Of a DNA stretch of 64,000 nt, positions 9,960 to 19,224 are shown one piece after another. The translations under genes and the position numbers were made by a program. Under the pieces are notes generated by a model. That model was not told where the DNA came from. It searched no databases and worked only from the letters and a program-made list of their open reading frames with translations. Source of the stretch: JBAXPV01 sp037132075 (lineage in GTDB: Bacteria; Bacteroidota; Bacteroidia; Bacteroidales; CAIXZF01); assembly GCA_037132075.1 (NCBI GenBank), contig JBAXPV010000004.1, positions 1 to 64,000 of the forward strand, read 5' to 3'. Within the stretch, counting starts at the first letter, position 1. Every line of letters begins with the position of its first letter.

Positions 9960-10391
9960 CTATTTCATCAATTTCAAATGAGTTGCATATAATAATACAA
10001 ACATGACAGAGAAAAGAAGATCACCCAGTGTAATTTCCCTGGGGTAGATCACATAGGTCGATAGAAATAACAGGAAAAACTGAGACAGGGTGTAAATATG
10101 AAAGCCTGTCTTTTTAAGTTGCCACATATATATGGTACCACTTAAGGAAAGCGAATAAAAAAGAAATCCAAAAAAGAATGCCCAGGGAGGCGTATTTACA
10201 ACGATTTCTTTACCGGGCATTATTAAAGCAGGGCTTTGGGTAATCAGTACAAAATTATCATAGAAGAGACCAATCATCAGGAAAGCAAAAAGCATCATAC
10301 CACTGCCTGCAAATGATAAGATCAATAAAAAAGAAAGCAATGGCGTTCTTTTTGGCTCGTTTGCCGGTGCTGAAGGAAAGGTCTCTTCCAT
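9960..10391 (-). CDS. Small four-helix membrane protein, unknown
   Basis: 143 residues with a polar proline-rich N-terminus and about four hydrophobic helices (around 18-44, 68-90, 96-113 and 118-139), so an inner-membrane protein. No catalytic or transport motif is visible. It starts 11 bases after the stop of the hutH-like gene on the same strand and could be co-transcribed with it; a functional link is only suggested by this spacing. I do not recognise the family. Confidence 0.65.
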   Translation of the reverse strand: MEETFPSAPANEPKRTPLLSFLLILSFAGSGMMLFAFLMIGLFYDNFVLITQSPALIMPGKEIVVNTPPWAFFFGFLFYSLSLSGTIYMWQLKKTGFHIYTLSQFFLLFLSTYVIYPREITLGDLLFSVMFVLLYATHLKLMK

Positions 10392-10402
10392 AATATCAGA
10401 AA

Positions 10403-11944
10403 TTATTCAAGACTACCAATGGCGTTTTCTACCTCATGAAGGATTTCACAAGATTCCACCAGGGCTTTCATCGCATTATGATCATCAAATAAAGGGCGGT
10501 CAATGTCAAGGTAATTGACGTGTTTTCTGATGATGCCATGTGCAACGGCAGTCCCTGTCCCAAACTCATATTTTACCTCATCAAATTTCTTCCTCAGGTC
10601 TAAAGCCTGCGCAGCAGCCATGAGTTCAATCCCGAGTATTCCATAAGCATTGTCGAGGATTTGCCTGTTTTTCAGTGCTCCATTCATTCCCATTGACACA
10701 AAGTCTTCCTGGTCAGCGGCTGCAGGAATAGACTGAATACTTGCAGGCATCGATAAAATCCGTTGCTCCACGATGAGCATATCAGCAGTATACTGGCTCA
10801 ACATCAAACCGGAAAACATACCGGCACCTTTCGTAAGGAATGGTGGCAACCCACAGCTGAGAGCTGGGTTATTAAGCCTGTTCATTCTTCTTTCGGAAAG
10901 AACACTTACCATAGTAATACAGTATCCTACCATATCCATTGGTACAGAGACCGGGCTTCCCTGGAAGTTCGCGCCACTAAGCTGCATGTTCTCTTCAGGG
11001 AAAAAGATCGGATTATCGCCAACACCATTTAATTCAATCTCTACCTGAGAACGGGCATAAGCAATTGCATCGTGGGCAGCTCCAATGACCTGAGGGGTGG
11101 ACCGCATGGAGTAAGCATCTTGTACCTTTACTTTAATGCGGCTTTCAGAAAGATCACCTCCTGCAGTTACTTTTCTTATCGCATTTGCACTTCTGATCCC
11201 TCCGGCAAATCCTCTGACCTCAAGGATACGCGGGTTATAGGGTTTGAGGTTTGCTTTCAGCGCTTCCAGTGACAGTGCACAGGCGATTTCTGCCTGTTTC
11301 AGCCAGTTGTTTACGTCAAAAATCATAAGGGCACCCATTGCGGTGAGCACATTCGATCCATTGATAGTGGCCAGTCCATCTCTTGCGTGCAGCCCCGGGA
11401 TTGGGATTCCGGCTAATTCAAGGGCTTCTTTTCCTGGATAAAGTGCTCCCTGGTAATAGGCTTTTCCTTCACCCATCATCAAAAGGGCGATCTGTGACAT
11501 CGGTGCCAGGTCGCCACAGGCTCCAACAGATCCTTTTTCACAGACATAAGGCGTTACACCTTTATTTAACATGTCGACTAAGGTTTGTGTGATCTCCAGT
11601 CTGCAACCTGAATTGCCATGAGCATGCACATTGACGCGACCCAGCATGGCAGCCCTGACGATCTCTTCGGGGAATGGTTTCCCAATGCCGGCTGCGTGGT
11701 TATATATAAGGTATTTCTGGAAATCTTTAACCTGGTCATCGTTGAGAACGATTTCCGAGAATTCTCCAATGCCGGTATTGACGCCATACATAATCTCATG
11801 AGCTTCAACTTTCCTTTCAAGCATCGCCCTGCATACCTGTATCCGCTTTACAGCATCCGGATGTAATTCGATTTTCTCACCCTGGCGGGCAACTTTTACG
11901 ACAGATTCTATCGTCAGTCCTGAACCATTTATAATTAGTGTCAT
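10403..11944 (-). CDS. hutH: HutH-type aromatic amino acid ammonia-lyase with Cys in the MIO triad
   Basis: 513-residue MIO-dependent lyase, most like histidine ammonia-lyase (L-histidine to urocanate and ammonia). Key positions fall on the Pseudomonas putida HAL numbering: Y53 (MYGVNTGIG), H83 (YNHAAGIG), N195 (ATINGSN) and R281 (YSMRSTPQ). Two positions are unusual: the cofactor-forming triad reads A142-C143-G144 instead of Ala-Ser-Gly (codon TGT at 11516-11518), and the substrate-pocket motif reads Q-E-D-F-V-S-M (412-418) where HAL usually has Q-E-D-H. An engineered Ser-to-Cys change at residue 143 of the P. putida enzyme is reported to keep activity, so a working MIO is plausible. No hutU, hutI or ftcD is nearby. 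Histidine is the first guess for substrate; another aromatic amino acid is possible. Confidence 0.82.
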   Translation of the reverse strand: MTLIINGSGLTIESVVKVARQGEKIELHPDAVKRIQVCRAMLERKVEAHEIMYGVNTGIGEFSEIVLNDDQVKDFQKYLIYNHAAGIGKPFPEEIVRAAMLGRVNVHAHGNSGCRLEITQTLVDMLNKGVTPYVCEKGSVGACGDLAPMSQIALLMMGEGKAYYQGALYPGKEALELAGIPIPGLHARDGLATINGSNVLTAMGALMIFDVNNWLKQAEIACALSLEALKANLKPYNPRILEVRGFAGGIRSANAIRKVTAGGDLSESRIKVKVQDAYSMRSTPQVIGAAHDAIAYARSQVEIELNGVGDNPIFFPEENMQLSGANFQGSPVSVPMDMVGYCITMVSVLSERRMNRLNNPALSCGLPPFLTKGAGMFSGLMLSQYTADMLIVEQRILSMPASIQSIPAAADQEDFVSMGMNGALKNRQILDNAYGILGIELMAAAQALDLRKKFDEVKYEFGTGTAVAHGIIRKHVNYLDIDRPLFDDHNAMKALVESCEILHEVENAIGSLE

Positions 11945-12136
11945 TTTGATCAGAATTAATTTGATTTCACATCACAGTGATCCTGCAATGCATTGTTAAA
12001 ATATAATTAGGAAAACCGGAAATGACGCACATTTCCGCACGCGGCTTCAGGTTCAGGAATACAAGCCGGAACGGTTGATCTTAATTTTGAATTTTAAAAG
12101 CCAGTTTGGCATATATGGATTGCTATGGCTTCAAAG

Positions 12137-13543
12137 TTAAGCATTATTTCCGGATGTGGACTTTTTACTGAAAAAGTCAAGGACCTCTTCCCGGCTTAAT
12201 GCCCACTGCTCTCCACTTATCATGTTTTTAATATTGACAATTCCTTTCTGGATCTCTTCAGTGCCGGCAAGTCCTACAAAGGGAATATGCTTATTGTCAG
12301 CATAGGAGAATTGTTTCTTTAGGGCGATACTATCTGGAAACACCTCTGTGTTAATGGATAGCTGTCGAAGTTCTGCTGCAATCCTTAATGCGAAGATCTC
12401 TTCAGGACCACCGAAGTTTACCATTAATAATAAAGGTCCTGATGCTGTGGCATCCGGAAATAAATTGAGCTCATTCAAAACATCATAAATCCTGTCAGCA
12501 CCGAATGACATCCCGACTCCTGAAACATTTGGCAGACCAAAAACACCGGTCAGGTCGTCGTAACGTCCTCCGCCACAGATGCTTCCCATGGCAACGTCCA
12601 GGGCTTTTACTTCAAAAATACAGCCCGTATAGTAGTTCAAGCCCCGGGCCAGGGTCAGGTCAAATTCCAGCGTTTGAAAAGAGCCAAGTTTTTGCTGGTA
12701 ATCAAGAACGGTCTTCATTTCCTGTAACCCGTGCATTCCGGTGGGCGATGAGGCCATCAGGATTTCCAGCTGGCTCAGCTTTTCTGCATTGTTGCCCTGT
12801 ATTTGAAGTATTGGCAATAGCTTCTGAATGGCCTCTTCCGGAATATCTGAAATTCTTAGCTCTTCAGCCACTTTTTCCAATCCAGCCTTTTCCAGTTTGT
12901 CAATAGCGATGGTAATTGCCATGAACTTTTCTTCTTGTCCAATAACTTCTGCCATGCCGGCAAGCACTTTCCTATTGTTGATTTTTATGACAACTTTCAG
13001 GCCCAGCGCTACAAAAACCTCATCCATAATCTGAAGTAACTCCACTTCATTTAACAAAGAATTGCTTCCGATGACATCCACATCGCATTGATAAAATTCG
13101 CGGTATCGGCCTTTCTGCGGCCGGTCAGCGCGCCAGACAGGTTGAATCTGGAATCGTTTAAAAGGGAAGCTGAGTTCATTGCGATGTTGAACTACAAAAC
13201 GGGCAAAAGGAACTGTAAGGTCATAACGAAGGCCTTTTTCTGTGATTTTCAAGGCAAAACTCCCTGAGCTAAGCGACTGGCTTGGGTTGCCAGTTTCATC
13301 GATCATTCCTGAACTTCCGAGGAAATCTCCGGAATTCAGGATTTTAAACAAAAGTTTATCCCCTTCTTCTCCGTATTTTCCAAGCAAAGTGCTTAGGTTC
13401 TCCATGGCCGGGGTCTCAATTTGAAGGAACCCATGAAGGCGGAAAATATGTGTAAGGGTGTTGAATATGTAATTTCGGCGGGCCATTTCAAGAGGACCAA
13501 AATCACGGGTCCCTTTGGGAATGGATGGTTTTGTTATTGCCAT
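12137..13543 (-). CDS. hisS: Histidine--tRNA ligase
   Basis: Class IIa aminoacyl-tRNA synthetase charging tRNA-His. 468 residues, slightly longer than the E. coli enzyme and usual for Bacteroidota. Motif 1 region near the N-terminus (KGTRDFGPLEMARRNYIF), motif 2 WRADRPQKGRYREFYQCDVD (about 133-152), the histidine-specific loop LARGLNYYTGCIFE (about 298-311) and motif 3 GGGRYDDL with GVGMSFGADR; C-terminal anticodon-binding domain about 370-460. Last gene of the minus-strand run from lptF/G; the leader before its ATG carries short tandem repeats. Confidence 0.96.
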   Translation of the reverse strand: MAITKPSIPKGTRDFGPLEMARRNYIFNTLTHIFRLHGFLQIETPAMENLSTLLGKYGEEGDKLLFKILNSGDFLGSSGMIDETGNPSQSLSSGSFALKITEKGLRYDLTVPFARFVVQHRNELSFPFKRFQIQPVWRADRPQKGRYREFYQCDVDVIGSNSLLNEVELLQIMDEVFVALGLKVVIKINNRKVLAGMAEVIGQEEKFMAITIAIDKLEKAGLEKVAEELRISDIPEEAIQKLLPILQIQGNNAEKLSQLEILMASSPTGMHGLQEMKTVLDYQQKLGSFQTLEFDLTLARGLNYYTGCIFEVKALDVAMGSICGGGRYDDLTGVFGLPNVSGVGMSFGADRIYDVLNELNLFPDATASGPLLLMVNFGGPEEIFALRIAAELRQLSINTEVFPDSIALKKQFSYADNKHIPFVGLAGTEEIQKGIVNIKNMISGEQWALSREEVLDFFSKKSTSGNNA

Positions 13544-13549
13544 TTTTTT

Positions 13550-13570
13550 GTTAGTAGTTAGTAGTTAGTC
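13550..13570. repeat. Three tandem 7-bp units (GTTAGTA) in the hisS leader
   Basis: GTTAGTA, GTTAGTA, GTTAGTC occupy 13550-13556, 13557-13563 and 13564-13570, only 6 bases from the hisS start codon and next to a run of seven T (A on the minus strand). Seen directly; the function is unknown. Copy number could vary by slippage and change the distance between hisS and upstream signals. Confidence 0.7.
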
Positions 13571-13582
13571 TAGAGGTGCCTG

Positions 13583-13620
13583 TCGCCCAGTTGCCCAGTC
13601 GCCAAATCGCCCAGTTCCCA
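13583..13620. repeat. Degenerate 8-bp tandem repeat (minus-strand unit CGACTGGG) between ettA and hisS
   Basis: On the minus strand the spacer reads as about four to five imperfect copies of an octamer (CGATTTGG, CGACTGGG, CAACTGGG, CGACAGG). The same unit is found in frame inside queA at 38632-38659. Together with the 13550-13570 heptamers it fills most of the 83-base spacer. Confidence 0.65.
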
Positions 13621-13626
13621 TTTGAA

Positions 13627-15306
13627 TCAGTCCTTAACAAGCTTTTTGTACCGGATCCGTTTCGGTCCCTCGTCACCCAGTCGTTTCTTCTTATTTTCTT
13701 CATAATCAGTATAGCCTCCTTCGAAGAAATATACTGAGGAATTTCCTTCAAAGGCCAGAATGTGTGTTGCGATGCGGTCCAGAAACCAGCGGTCATGGGA
13801 GATGACAACTGCACATCCCGCGAAATTCTCCAGGCCTTCCTCCAGCGCTCTTAAGGTGTTAACATCAATATCATTGGTTGGTTCGTCAAGGAGGAGCACA
13901 TTTGCTTCCTCTTTCAAAGTTAGGGCTAGGTGGAGGCGATTTCTTTCCCCTCCGCTGAGGATTCCGCATTTCTTTTCCTGGTCGGCACCGCTGAAGTTAA
14001 AGCGGGCCACATAAGCCCTGGCATTGATGAGTTTCCCACCCAGGTTGATGGTTTCGCTGTCATTGGAAATCACCTGGTAAACGGTTTTATCAGGGTCGAT
14101 TGAGGTATGCGTCTGGTCTACATAGCCTACTTTTACAGTTTCACCGGTATGAAAATCACCTTTGTCGGCATGTTCCGACCCCATGATCATGCGGAAAAGA
14201 GTGGTTTTTCCTGCCCCGTTTGGACCGATCACACCCACGATACCTCCGGGAGGAAGTGCAAATTCCAGTCCTTCAAAGAGAAGTTTGTCTCCAAAAGCTT
14301 TGCTTACGGAGTTGGCCTCTACCACGACGGTTCCCAATCGGGGACCGTTCGGGATAAAGATTTCCAGTTTATCTTCTTTCTCACGGCTATCTTCGCTCAT
14401 CATCTTATCATAAGCGTTCAGCCTTGCCTTTCCTTTTGCCTGGCGGGCTTTCGGTGACATTCGGATCCATTCTAGCTCCCTGTCGAGCGTTTTCTTTCGA
14501 CGAGATTCTGTTTTCTCTTCCTGAGCCATACGGTTGGTCTTCTGTTCAAGCCAGGAAGAATAGTTTCCCTGCCAGGGGATCCCTTCTCCACGGTCGAGTT
14601 CCAGGATCCAACCGGCAACATTATCAAGGAAATAACGGTCGTGCGTGACTGCAATGACGGTTCCTTTATACTGCTGTAAGTGAAGTTCCAGCCATTCCAC
14701 TGACTCTGCATCAAGATGGTTGGTTGGCTCATCAAGCAGAAGGATGTCAGGTTCAGAAAGCAAAAGGCGGCAAAGTGCAACACGTCGTTTTTCACCGCCA
14801 CTCAGGTTGATTACAGGAGCATCGGCTTCAGGGCAACGAAGTGCATCCATGGCTCGTTCGAGACGACTGTCAAGTTCCCAGGCATTATGATGTTCTAAAA
14901 GTTCTGTCAGTTCTCCCTGGCGTTGGATCAGTTTATCCATTTCCGAATCAGAGAGGGGTTCTGAAAACCTGTTGTTTACAGTGTCATATTCTTTTAACAG
15001 ATCAACAACATGCTGAACACCTTGTTCTACAATCTCTCTGACAGTCTTGGTGTCGTCAAGTTCAGGTTCCTGGGCAAGGTAGCCAACTGAATATCCGGGA
15101 GAAAAAACCACTTTTCCCTGAAATGCGGTTTCAACTCCTGCAATGATTTTCATCAGGGTGGATTTTCCACTTCCGTTGAGCCCCAGGATCCCGATTTTTG
15201 CACCATAGTAAAATGAAAGATAAATATCTTTTAAAACTTGTTTATGGGGAGGAAAGGATTTGCTAACCCCAACCATGGAGAATATTATTTTTTTATCGTC
15301 AGCCAT
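13627..15306 (-). CDS. ettA: Energy-dependent translational throttle protein EttA (ABC-F)
   Basis: 559-residue soluble ABC-F ATPase without membrane segments. First ABC domain: Walker A GLNGSGKST (about 43-51), signature LSGGEKRR and LLLDEPTNHLDAESVEWLE; linker with arm-type basic helix (LEWIRMSPKARQAKGKARL); second ABC domain: GPNGAGKTT, signature LSGGERNR and LLLDEPTNDIDVNTLRALEE. Length and the MSPKARQAKGKARL linker match EttA, which binds the ribosomal E site and gates early elongation according to ATP/ADP level. Sits between the glycosyltransferases and hisS on the same strand. Confidence 0.93.
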   Translation of the reverse strand: MADDKKIIFSMVGVSKSFPPHKQVLKDIYLSFYYGAKIGILGLNGSGKSTLMKIIAGVETAFQGKVVFSPGYSVGYLAQEPELDDTKTVREIVEQGVQHVVDLLKEYDTVNNRFSEPLSDSEMDKLIQRQGELTELLEHHNAWELDSRLERAMDALRCPEADAPVINLSGGEKRRVALCRLLLSEPDILLLDEPTNHLDAESVEWLELHLQQYKGTVIAVTHDRYFLDNVAGWILELDRGEGIPWQGNYSSWLEQKTNRMAQEEKTESRRKKTLDRELEWIRMSPKARQAKGKARLNAYDKMMSEDSREKEDKLEIFIPNGPRLGTVVVEANSVSKAFGDKLLFEGLEFALPPGGIVGVIGPNGAGKTTLFRMIMGSEHADKGDFHTGETVKVGYVDQTHTSIDPDKTVYQVISNDSETINLGGKLINARAYVARFNFSGADQEKKCGILSGGERNRLHLALTLKEEANVLLLDEPTNDIDVNTLRALEEGLENFAGCAVVISHDRWFLDRIATHILAFEGNSSVYFFEGGYTDYEENKKKRLGDEGPKRIRYKKLVKD

Positions 15307-15322
15307 TTATTTGATATTGAGT

Positions 15323-16492
15323 TTAATGTGTCGTGTTTAGCATTATTTTTTCAAGCACAGCCGTTGAGCTTTGCCAGTCATAATTTCGTTGCACAAAGAT
15401 ATAGCCTGCTTCTGCAATTGCAATTGCTTTTTCATCATTGTGAAGCAAAGAGATTGCTGCAGCAGCGAATTCTTTGGCATTTCCGGCTACCATGATCTCT
15501 TGTCCGGCCGTTGCACCTATGGCTTCAAAGGCCAGCGGGCTCGTAATACAAGGGGTTTTCATTGCCATGGCTTCGAGTAGTTTGTTTTGAAGACCGGTGC
15601 CTAATCGCATGGGGGCGATAAAAACTTTTGCACTCGCATAGGCCTTTGGCATATCAGGGACCCAGCCTGTTACAGTGATCTTTTCCTGCGCTAATTCTTT
15701 AACAGTCCTGTCGGGTGTGGCTCCGGCAATCAGTAATGTGCTGTTGATTTTTGTTTTCCAGATCTCAGGCATGATCTCCCTGGCAAGGAAAACAGCAGCA
15801 TCAATATTCGGTGGATATGCCATATTTCCGGTGAAGACCAGGTCATAGGCTTTTTCTTCCAATATTGGGTAAAATTTGTCAAAATCAACGCCATTGGAGA
15901 TGATTGCGATTTGATCCTTTCCAGGGTGGGGTATAAATTCTCTGTCTGCAGCCGTGATGATGGTTTTGTTGTCAAATTGATCAAAGACAATTTTTTCATA
16001 ACGGGCCAGGCGCCGGTATTCCATCCAAAAAAAAGGTCTTAAGAAGAAATTGGCAGCTGTAATTCTTCTTTTCATTCCCATGGAGAAGACATCCTGGTAA
16101 TCCAATGTCTTTGGAATTTTAGTTTCAGAAACATAGTTAGTTACTCTAACAAGCTGGCAATAAATATGGTCTGGTTTTATCTTAGTAATTAAGGTGTCAA
16201 TTTCTTTTTGAGCCTTTCTAGAGTAAAAGTACCCGCACTGAATAGGTTGGCCTTTAAGAAAAGCCAGGGCGATATTGAAAAGGATTCCTGCTTTTGAAAG
16301 CGGGATTACATGAACTGAATGACAGAATTCCTTAAGATGATCGATAGAATCAGCACTTGAATTGTCGTCATCTATACAACACAGATAAATCTGATGATGT
16401 TGCGACAATACCCTGAGTTGGTGGTAGGCCCTGAGTTTATCTCCTTTGTCTAAAGGATAGGGGACCCGTGATAAGAGCGCAAATATCTTCAT
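15323..16492 (-). CDS. Glycosyltransferase, group 1 (GT4-like)
   Basis: 389-residue GT-B glycosyltransferase. The N-terminus (SRVPYPLDKGDKLRAYHQLRVLSQHHQIYLCCIDDD) closely resembles the family of exopolysaccharide-associated sugar transferases known from PEP-CTERM/EpsH systems, though no exosortase genes are seen here. The C-terminal half has the nucleotide-sugar site with VFTGNMAYPPNIDA, FIAPMRLGTGLQNKLLEAMAMKTPCITS (the E-x7-E type region). Likely adds a sugar to LPS O-antigen or capsule precursor in the cytoplasm; donor and acceptor unknown. Starts 17 bases after the stop of the upstream glycosyltransferase. Confidence 0.85.
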   Translation of the reverse strand: MKIFALLSRVPYPLDKGDKLRAYHQLRVLSQHHQIYLCCIDDDNSSADSIDHLKEFCHSVHVIPLSKAGILFNIALAFLKGQPIQCGYFYSRKAQKEIDTLITKIKPDHIYCQLVRVTNYVSETKIPKTLDYQDVFSMGMKRRITAANFFLRPFFWMEYRRLARYEKIVFDQFDNKTIITAADREFIPHPGKDQIAIISNGVDFDKFYPILEEKAYDLVFTGNMAYPPNIDAAVFLAREIMPEIWKTKINSTLLIAGATPDRTVKELAQEKITVTGWVPDMPKAYASAKVFIAPMRLGTGLQNKLLEAMAMKTPCITSPLAFEAIGATAGQEIMVAGNAKEFAAAAISLLHNDEKAIAIAEAGYIFVQRNYDWQSSTAVLEKIMLNTTH

Positions 16493-16509
16493 AGTTTTAT
16501 GGGAGTTGA

Positions 16510-17724
16510 TCAGGCTTCCCGTTCTTCAAGGAGTTTGGCGTAAAAGGCCATAAGTTTCTCAATTACAATGAGGTTGTTGTGTTCAGCGAGGATATATTTC
16601 CTTGCATTTTCTCCCAAACGGACCGCGAATGCAGGGTCTGCAAGGCATTTAGAAATAGCCGATACAAAATCATCTCGGGTATCAGCGATCATGATGTTTT
16701 CCCCGTCACGGCAGCTAAGACCTTGCGCTCCTTTTGAGGTGGAAATGACGGCCCGGCCAGCCAACATAGCTTCGACAATTTTGATGCGAACACCGCTTCC
16801 CGAAAACAAGGGAACAATCATGATCCCGTGTTGAGTCATAAACTCCACGGCATTTTCAACTTCACCAACGATAACGACATTATTTCTGCCATAATTCAGT
16901 AACCAGTCAGGCATCATCCGTCCGGCGAGATACAGCTTAAGGTCGTCATGCAAGTGATGCACATAAGGCATCACATCTTTCAGGAACCAGCGGATCCCTT
17001 CTTCGTTTGGGAGCCAGTTCATAGAACCTATGTGGAAAATGTCGCGTGGCAAAGACTGAGGTTTGAAGTCATTCTTGTATTCTTCAGGAAAAATACCAAA
17101 GTGAATCGTCTCTACAGGGACTTCTGATGCCTGACTTCTTATATAATCAGCATCAGGGTCTGTTATTGCAGCAATACCATCAGCATCATGCAGGGCATCA
17201 ATTTCGAAAGTTTTCAGCTTCCTTGCCAGGTATGATAAATACCAGCGTTTAATTGGGTTTCGGGAATCTCTTGCGATTTCTTCCCAAATCATGTGTTCAA
17301 TATTATGAGTCCTTAACACAATCTTGGCCTTTGAATTACGACGGATTAAGGGAATGTAGGGACACATATACAGGGTCTCAAGCTGGATAATATCGAAGTT
17401 ATCTTCTTTGAGGATCCGAGTTAGCTTCTGGGCAAAGGCCGTCGAAGTAAAACGTTGAACATGATATGATTTCTTACTGAACAAATTCATAAAAGCATCG
17501 ACAGGTTTGATGCTCAGGTCGAGGTGAACGATTTCAAGCTTGGTTTTTTGACAATAGTCAGAAGGGATATCTTCGGCCTTAACCGGGAATTTGTCAGAGC
17601 TGACGGCAACAACGCGGAGCTGGTTACCGGCTCTGGCCAAACCTTCCACGAGGGCATTCATGGCGATAGCACCACCTTCTTTTGGAGGGTATGGAGATTT
17701 ATTGCATAGTACCAGGATCTTCAT
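16510..17724 (-). CDS. Glycosyltransferase, group 1 (GT4-like)
   Basis: 404-residue GT-B glycosyltransferase with a start (LVLCNKSPYPPKEGGAIAMNALVEGL) similar in style to the next gene, and a C-terminal donor site containing HIGSMNWLPNEEGIRWFL and VPLFSGSGVRIKIVEAMLAGRAVIST. The two neighbours look like distant paralogues acting in the same surface polysaccharide or LPS path. The ATG at 17724 shares a base with the stop of the LptF/G gene (TGATG arrangement), suggesting translational coupling; an in-frame TTG one codon earlier is less likely. Confidence 0.85.
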   Translation of the reverse strand: MKILVLCNKSPYPPKEGGAIAMNALVEGLARAGNQLRVVAVSSDKFPVKAEDIPSDYCQKTKLEIVHLDLSIKPVDAFMNLFSKKSYHVQRFTSTAFAQKLTRILKEDNFDIIQLETLYMCPYIPLIRRNSKAKIVLRTHNIEHMIWEEIARDSRNPIKRWYLSYLARKLKTFEIDALHDADGIAAITDPDADYIRSQASEVPVETIHFGIFPEEYKNDFKPQSLPRDIFHIGSMNWLPNEEGIRWFLKDVMPYVHHLHDDLKLYLAGRMMPDWLLNYGRNNVVIVGEVENAVEFMTQHGIMIVPLFSGSGVRIKIVEAMLAGRAVISTSKGAQGLSCRDGENIMIADTRDDFVSAISKCLADPAFAVRLGENARKYILAEHNNLIVIEKLMAFYAKLLEEREA

Positions 17725-19157
17725 CAATTACTGGGTTTGGTTTTTTTAATACGTAAACGAGCGATCAATCTCTTCCACGAATCTGCATCCATGATTGGGG
17801 CGTCAGTAGTGGCTTTAATAGTGAGAATAATGCCAATAGGCAGGAAGATAATGGTTGCAATCCACATCCCTTGCCAGGCAGGCAAAACTCCTTCCCTCGA
17901 AAATTTTTCGCTGGTCATCGAAAGTACGTGATAAATTACAAAGAACAAAACGGCAAATACTACCGGAAGCCCAAATCCCCCTTTCCGGATAATAGCACCC
18001 AGGGGAGCCCCGACAAAGAAAAGGATCAGACAGGCGATAGCCAGTGTAAATTTACGCTGAATTTCTATTTGATAACGGTTTAGCTTTTTATCCCTCGAAG
18101 TCATTTCTTCTTCCTGGCTGATAATCACCTCTTTCATATTTCTGGCAGACGTCAGGGCCTGATCGATATAGTTTTTAGCCTGGGCAGGAGTAAAGTTAGA
18201 AAGGAACACTGGCTTCAAGGCTTTCATCGTATCAGGAACGGCTTTGCCTTTGTAGTGGTTTCTCATGTAAAAATATGAATCCATTGTGTTCTGGATAATG
18301 CTCTCCTGTTTTTTGTCGAGTTGATTGACCACTGAATCCTCGAAGTGCAATAACTGCCTGAGGTTCAGCATGCTGTAATGAGTTCTGAATAAATCCTCGT
18401 TGGTTTGGGTCATCGAAAAAGACGATAAGTCAAATCGTCTGGATTCCTCTTTGAAATTTGTTCGTTGAAATTGCCTTTTCCGGTAATAGTTTCGCTGATC
18501 CGTTTTCTCAAGATAATTACAGCCATTGTATAGCTTGAAAATTAAATATTTCTTGTCCTTGGTGAGTTCCATGGTGCCCCAATCTGCCATGGTAAGGTTG
18601 ATATTTCCCTGGCGCAGCGAATGATCATAAATTTTTACATTCCGAATCGTCTTTCCATCCTGCTCTTTTTTTCCGACACGGATCACATAATCGTCAAGTC
18701 CATTATAGAATATACCTTCTTTAATATTCAGGGATAGTTTTTGTTGACGGACTTCATACAAAATCGTTCTGAATTTAAGATTTGCAAAAGGCAAAACGTT
18801 ATTTGAAAAATAAAAGGTAAGGAGGCTGAGCCCAAACGACAAGACAATCAAAGGCTTCATGACTTTTCTCAAAGAGATCCCGGCGGCTTTCATTGCAACC
18901 AGTTCATAATGTTCTCCAAGGTTTCCAAAGGTCATCAATGATGAAAGAAGGACAGAAAGCGGGAGTGCAAGGGGAACGAAAGTGGCTGAGGCATAAAACA
19001 TCAATTTCGCGATGACATACCATTCAAGCCCCTTGCCAACCATATCATCAATATGAAGCCAAAGAAACTGCATCAGAAGGATGAAGACAGCAATAAAGAA
19101 GGTAACGACCAGCGGCCCCAGGTAGCTTTTCAGGACGAGTATGTAGATCTTCTTCAC
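17724..19157 (-). CDS. LptF/LptG-family LPS export permease
   Basis: 477-residue inner-membrane protein of the YjgP/YjgQ (LptF/LptG) family. Three or so membrane helices at the N-terminus (YLGPLVVTFFIAVFILLMQFLW, ATFVPLALPLSVLLSSLMTFG), the conserved coupling segment E-x-V-A-M-K-A-A-G-I-S-L-R, a large periplasmic beta-jellyroll domain in the middle, and three helices at the C-terminus. In the Lpt system this protein works with LptB to pull LPS from the inner membrane; lptB is at 36304 in this window. A GTG at 19157 (V-K-K-I-Y) is chosen: longer in-frame extension has no membrane-protein character and would run into the divergent gene. Confidence 0.88.
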   Translation of the reverse strand: MKKIYILVLKSYLGPLVVTFFIAVFILLMQFLWLHIDDMVGKGLEWYVIAKLMFYASATFVPLALPLSVLLSSLMTFGNLGEHYELVAMKAAGISLRKVMKPLIVLSFGLSLLTFYFSNNVLPFANLKFRTILYEVRQQKLSLNIKEGIFYNGLDDYVIRVGKKEQDGKTIRNVKIYDHSLRQGNINLTMADWGTMELTKDKKYLIFKLYNGCNYLEKTDQRNYYRKRQFQRTNFKEESRRFDLSSFSMTQTNEDLFRTHYSMLNLRQLLHFEDSVVNQLDKKQESIIQNTMDSYFYMRNHYKGKAVPDTMKALKPVFLSNFTPAQAKNYIDQALTSARNMKEVIISQEEEMTSRDKKLNRYQIEIQRKFTLAIACLILFFVGAPLGAIIRKGGFGLPVVFAVLFFVIYHVLSMTSEKFSREGVLPAWQGMWIATIIFLPIGIILTIKATTDAPIMDADSWKRLIARLRIKKTKPSN

Positions 19158-19179
19158 GCGGCAAATTGGTTCATTGTCG

Positions 19180-19187
19180 CAAAGATA
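19180..19187 (-). promoter_or_regulatory. Bacteroidota-type -7 promoter element for lptF/G operon
   Basis: TATCTTTG on the minus strand matches TAnnTTTG and lies 22 bases before the GTG start. No good -33 TTG was seen at the usual distance. Confidence 0.4.
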
Positions 19188-19224
19188 GTATTTTCGGGAA
19201 TTATCGTGAGGCCGGGCTGTGGCG

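Noticed and set aside
12505..12906. 133-residue plus-strand frame inside hisS
   Set aside because: Antisense to conserved synthetase sequence with no independent support.
13550..13620. CRISPR-like array
   Set aside because: Units are only 7-8 bases with no unique spacers, so this is a simple tandem repeat.
15323..16492. PEP-CTERM/exosortase locus, suggested by the EpsH-associated-like glycosyltransferase
   Set aside because: No exosortase and no PEP-CTERM tails are found; the secreted proteins here carry T9SS tails.
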